Positions 15,541 to 15,822 of a stretch of 15,822 nucleotides of DNA are shown here, piece by piece; position 1 is the first letter of the stretch; each line of letters opens with the position of its first letter. The notes under the pieces were generated by a model. That model saw nothing but the letters and a program-made list of their open reading frames with translations. It was not told where the DNA came from and did no database searches. Origin of the DNA: an uncultured Caldilinea sp. GTDB taxonomy: Bacteria; Chloroflexota; Anaerolineae; Caldilineales; Caldilineaceae. The translations under genes and the position numbers were made by a program. The stretch is from contig CALFWA010000263.1 in assembly GCA_937928035.1 (NCBI GenBank), positions 1 to 15,822 of the forward strand. The letters run 5' to 3'.

Positions 15541-15576
15541 TCACCGTAGCTGCGGCTCGCAGCCGCAGGCCCTTGG
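15541..15576 (+). repeat. REP-like hairpin element, copy 2
   Basis: This is the inverted second copy of the element at 6039-6073. The core of 29 nt differs at one base, in the loop; the 8-bp stem (15550-15557 with 15561-15568) is unchanged, and the match continues into a short CTTGG flank with one extra base. Both copies are intergenic. Confidence 0.7.
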
Positions 15577-15669
15577 TGAACCCTGGAGTCGTGGGAAAAG
15601 CGAGGAAGCGCAGCTGCAAGCCGCGTCCATGAGGGCGTCAGGATTACCGGCGAATTTTGATGTAAGGCG

Positions 15670-15713
15670 ATGAAGCATGCTGGCCACAGCACCGCTGCGC
15701 CGATGTGCTTCAT
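15670..15713. repeat. inverted repeat downstream of the rpoD-like gene
   Basis: ATGAAGCA (15670-15677) and TGCTTCAT (15706-15713) form an 8-bp stem with a 28-nt loop that contains further short self-complementary pieces. It lies about 30 nt beyond the stop codon of the sigma-factor gene. No T-run follows, so a role as an intrinsic terminator is doubtful. Confidence 0.35.
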
Positions 15714-15740
15714 TCCACAAATTTAAAGTCTCTCGATAAC

Positions 15741-15822
15741 CTATGCGAGGTAATCGCGCAGTTTGCGGCTGCGTAGGGGATGGCGCAACTTGCGGAGCGC
15801 CTTGGCCTCGATCTGTCGCACG
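15741..15822 (-). CDS. rpoD: RpoD-type sigma factor, C-terminal end only (partial)
   Basis: The last 26 codons of a gene enter from the right edge and end at a TAG at 15741-15743. The translation reads [20 protein letters not shown] followed by LRDYLA. This is the end of region 4.2 of primary/group-2 sigma-70 factors, which have [21 protein letters not shown]...LRDYL here; region 4.2 contacts the -35 hexamer. The consensus TTGACA/TATACT boxes in this window fit such a factor. The piece is too short to tell the housekeeping RpoD from a group-2 paralogue. The gene is complete only outside the window. Confidence 0.85.
   Translation of the reverse strand, partial: [26 protein letters not shown]

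Noticed and set aside
15474..15713. Minus-strand 79-codon open frame in the right gap
   Set aside because: It runs through both hairpin repeats, and its C-terminus is the well-known repeat-encoded SPSLGEGARG type of peptide; no ribosome-binding site.

Overview
The window looks like chromosomal DNA from a GC-rich, probably free-living bacterium, with Chloroflexota (Anaerolineae/Caldilineae-like) my best guess. The basis is overall gene style: a Thermus/Chloroflexi-type glucose-binding lipoprotein, a Wzz-plus-Yip1 pair, an SorC-regulated sugar locus and dispersed hairpin repeats. No ribosomal marker is present, so the phylum is an inference. No phage, transposase, CRISPR array or plasmid function was seen.

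Left region (1-3889, plus strand): three genes that appear co-transcribed. They encode a Wzz-type polysaccharide co-polymerase, a Yip1-type multi-pass membrane protein and a membrane-anchored alpha/beta-hydrolase-like protein that overlaps the Yip1 gene by 20 nt. The first gene points to cell-surface polysaccharide; the job of the other two is unknown. Next comes a complete tRNA-Asn(GTT) with its own near-consensus promoter, followed by a strong hairpin terminator that can work in both directions.

Central and right region (4183-15355, minus strand): an eleven-gene carbohydrate locus read right to left. An SorC/DeoR-type regulator overlaps a zinc-dependent dehydrogenase. Then come a divergent ribulose-phosphate-3-epimerase-family protein, a Gfo/Idh/MocA oxidoreductase, an ABC importer (binding lipoprotein plus two permeases, no ATPase), a GMC flavoprotein with a cysteine cluster, a GlcG/HbpS-like protein, a ROK sugar kinase and a SnoaL-like small protein. 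Together they suggest uptake of a hexose-like sugar or sugar derivative, its oxidation/reduction and epimerisation, then phosphorylation and entry to central metabolism. The substrate cannot be read from sequence. The leader and spacers hold several RNA-level elements: a 17-bp hairpin between the binding-protein and permease genes, and a perfect Shine-Dalgarno followed by an ATG-TAA start-stop in the leader of the importer.

Right edge (15421-15822): about 320 nt of non-coding DNA rich in hairpin repeats, one of them a second copy of an element at 6039-6073, then the last 26 codons of an RpoD-type sigma factor entering from outside the window on the minus strand.
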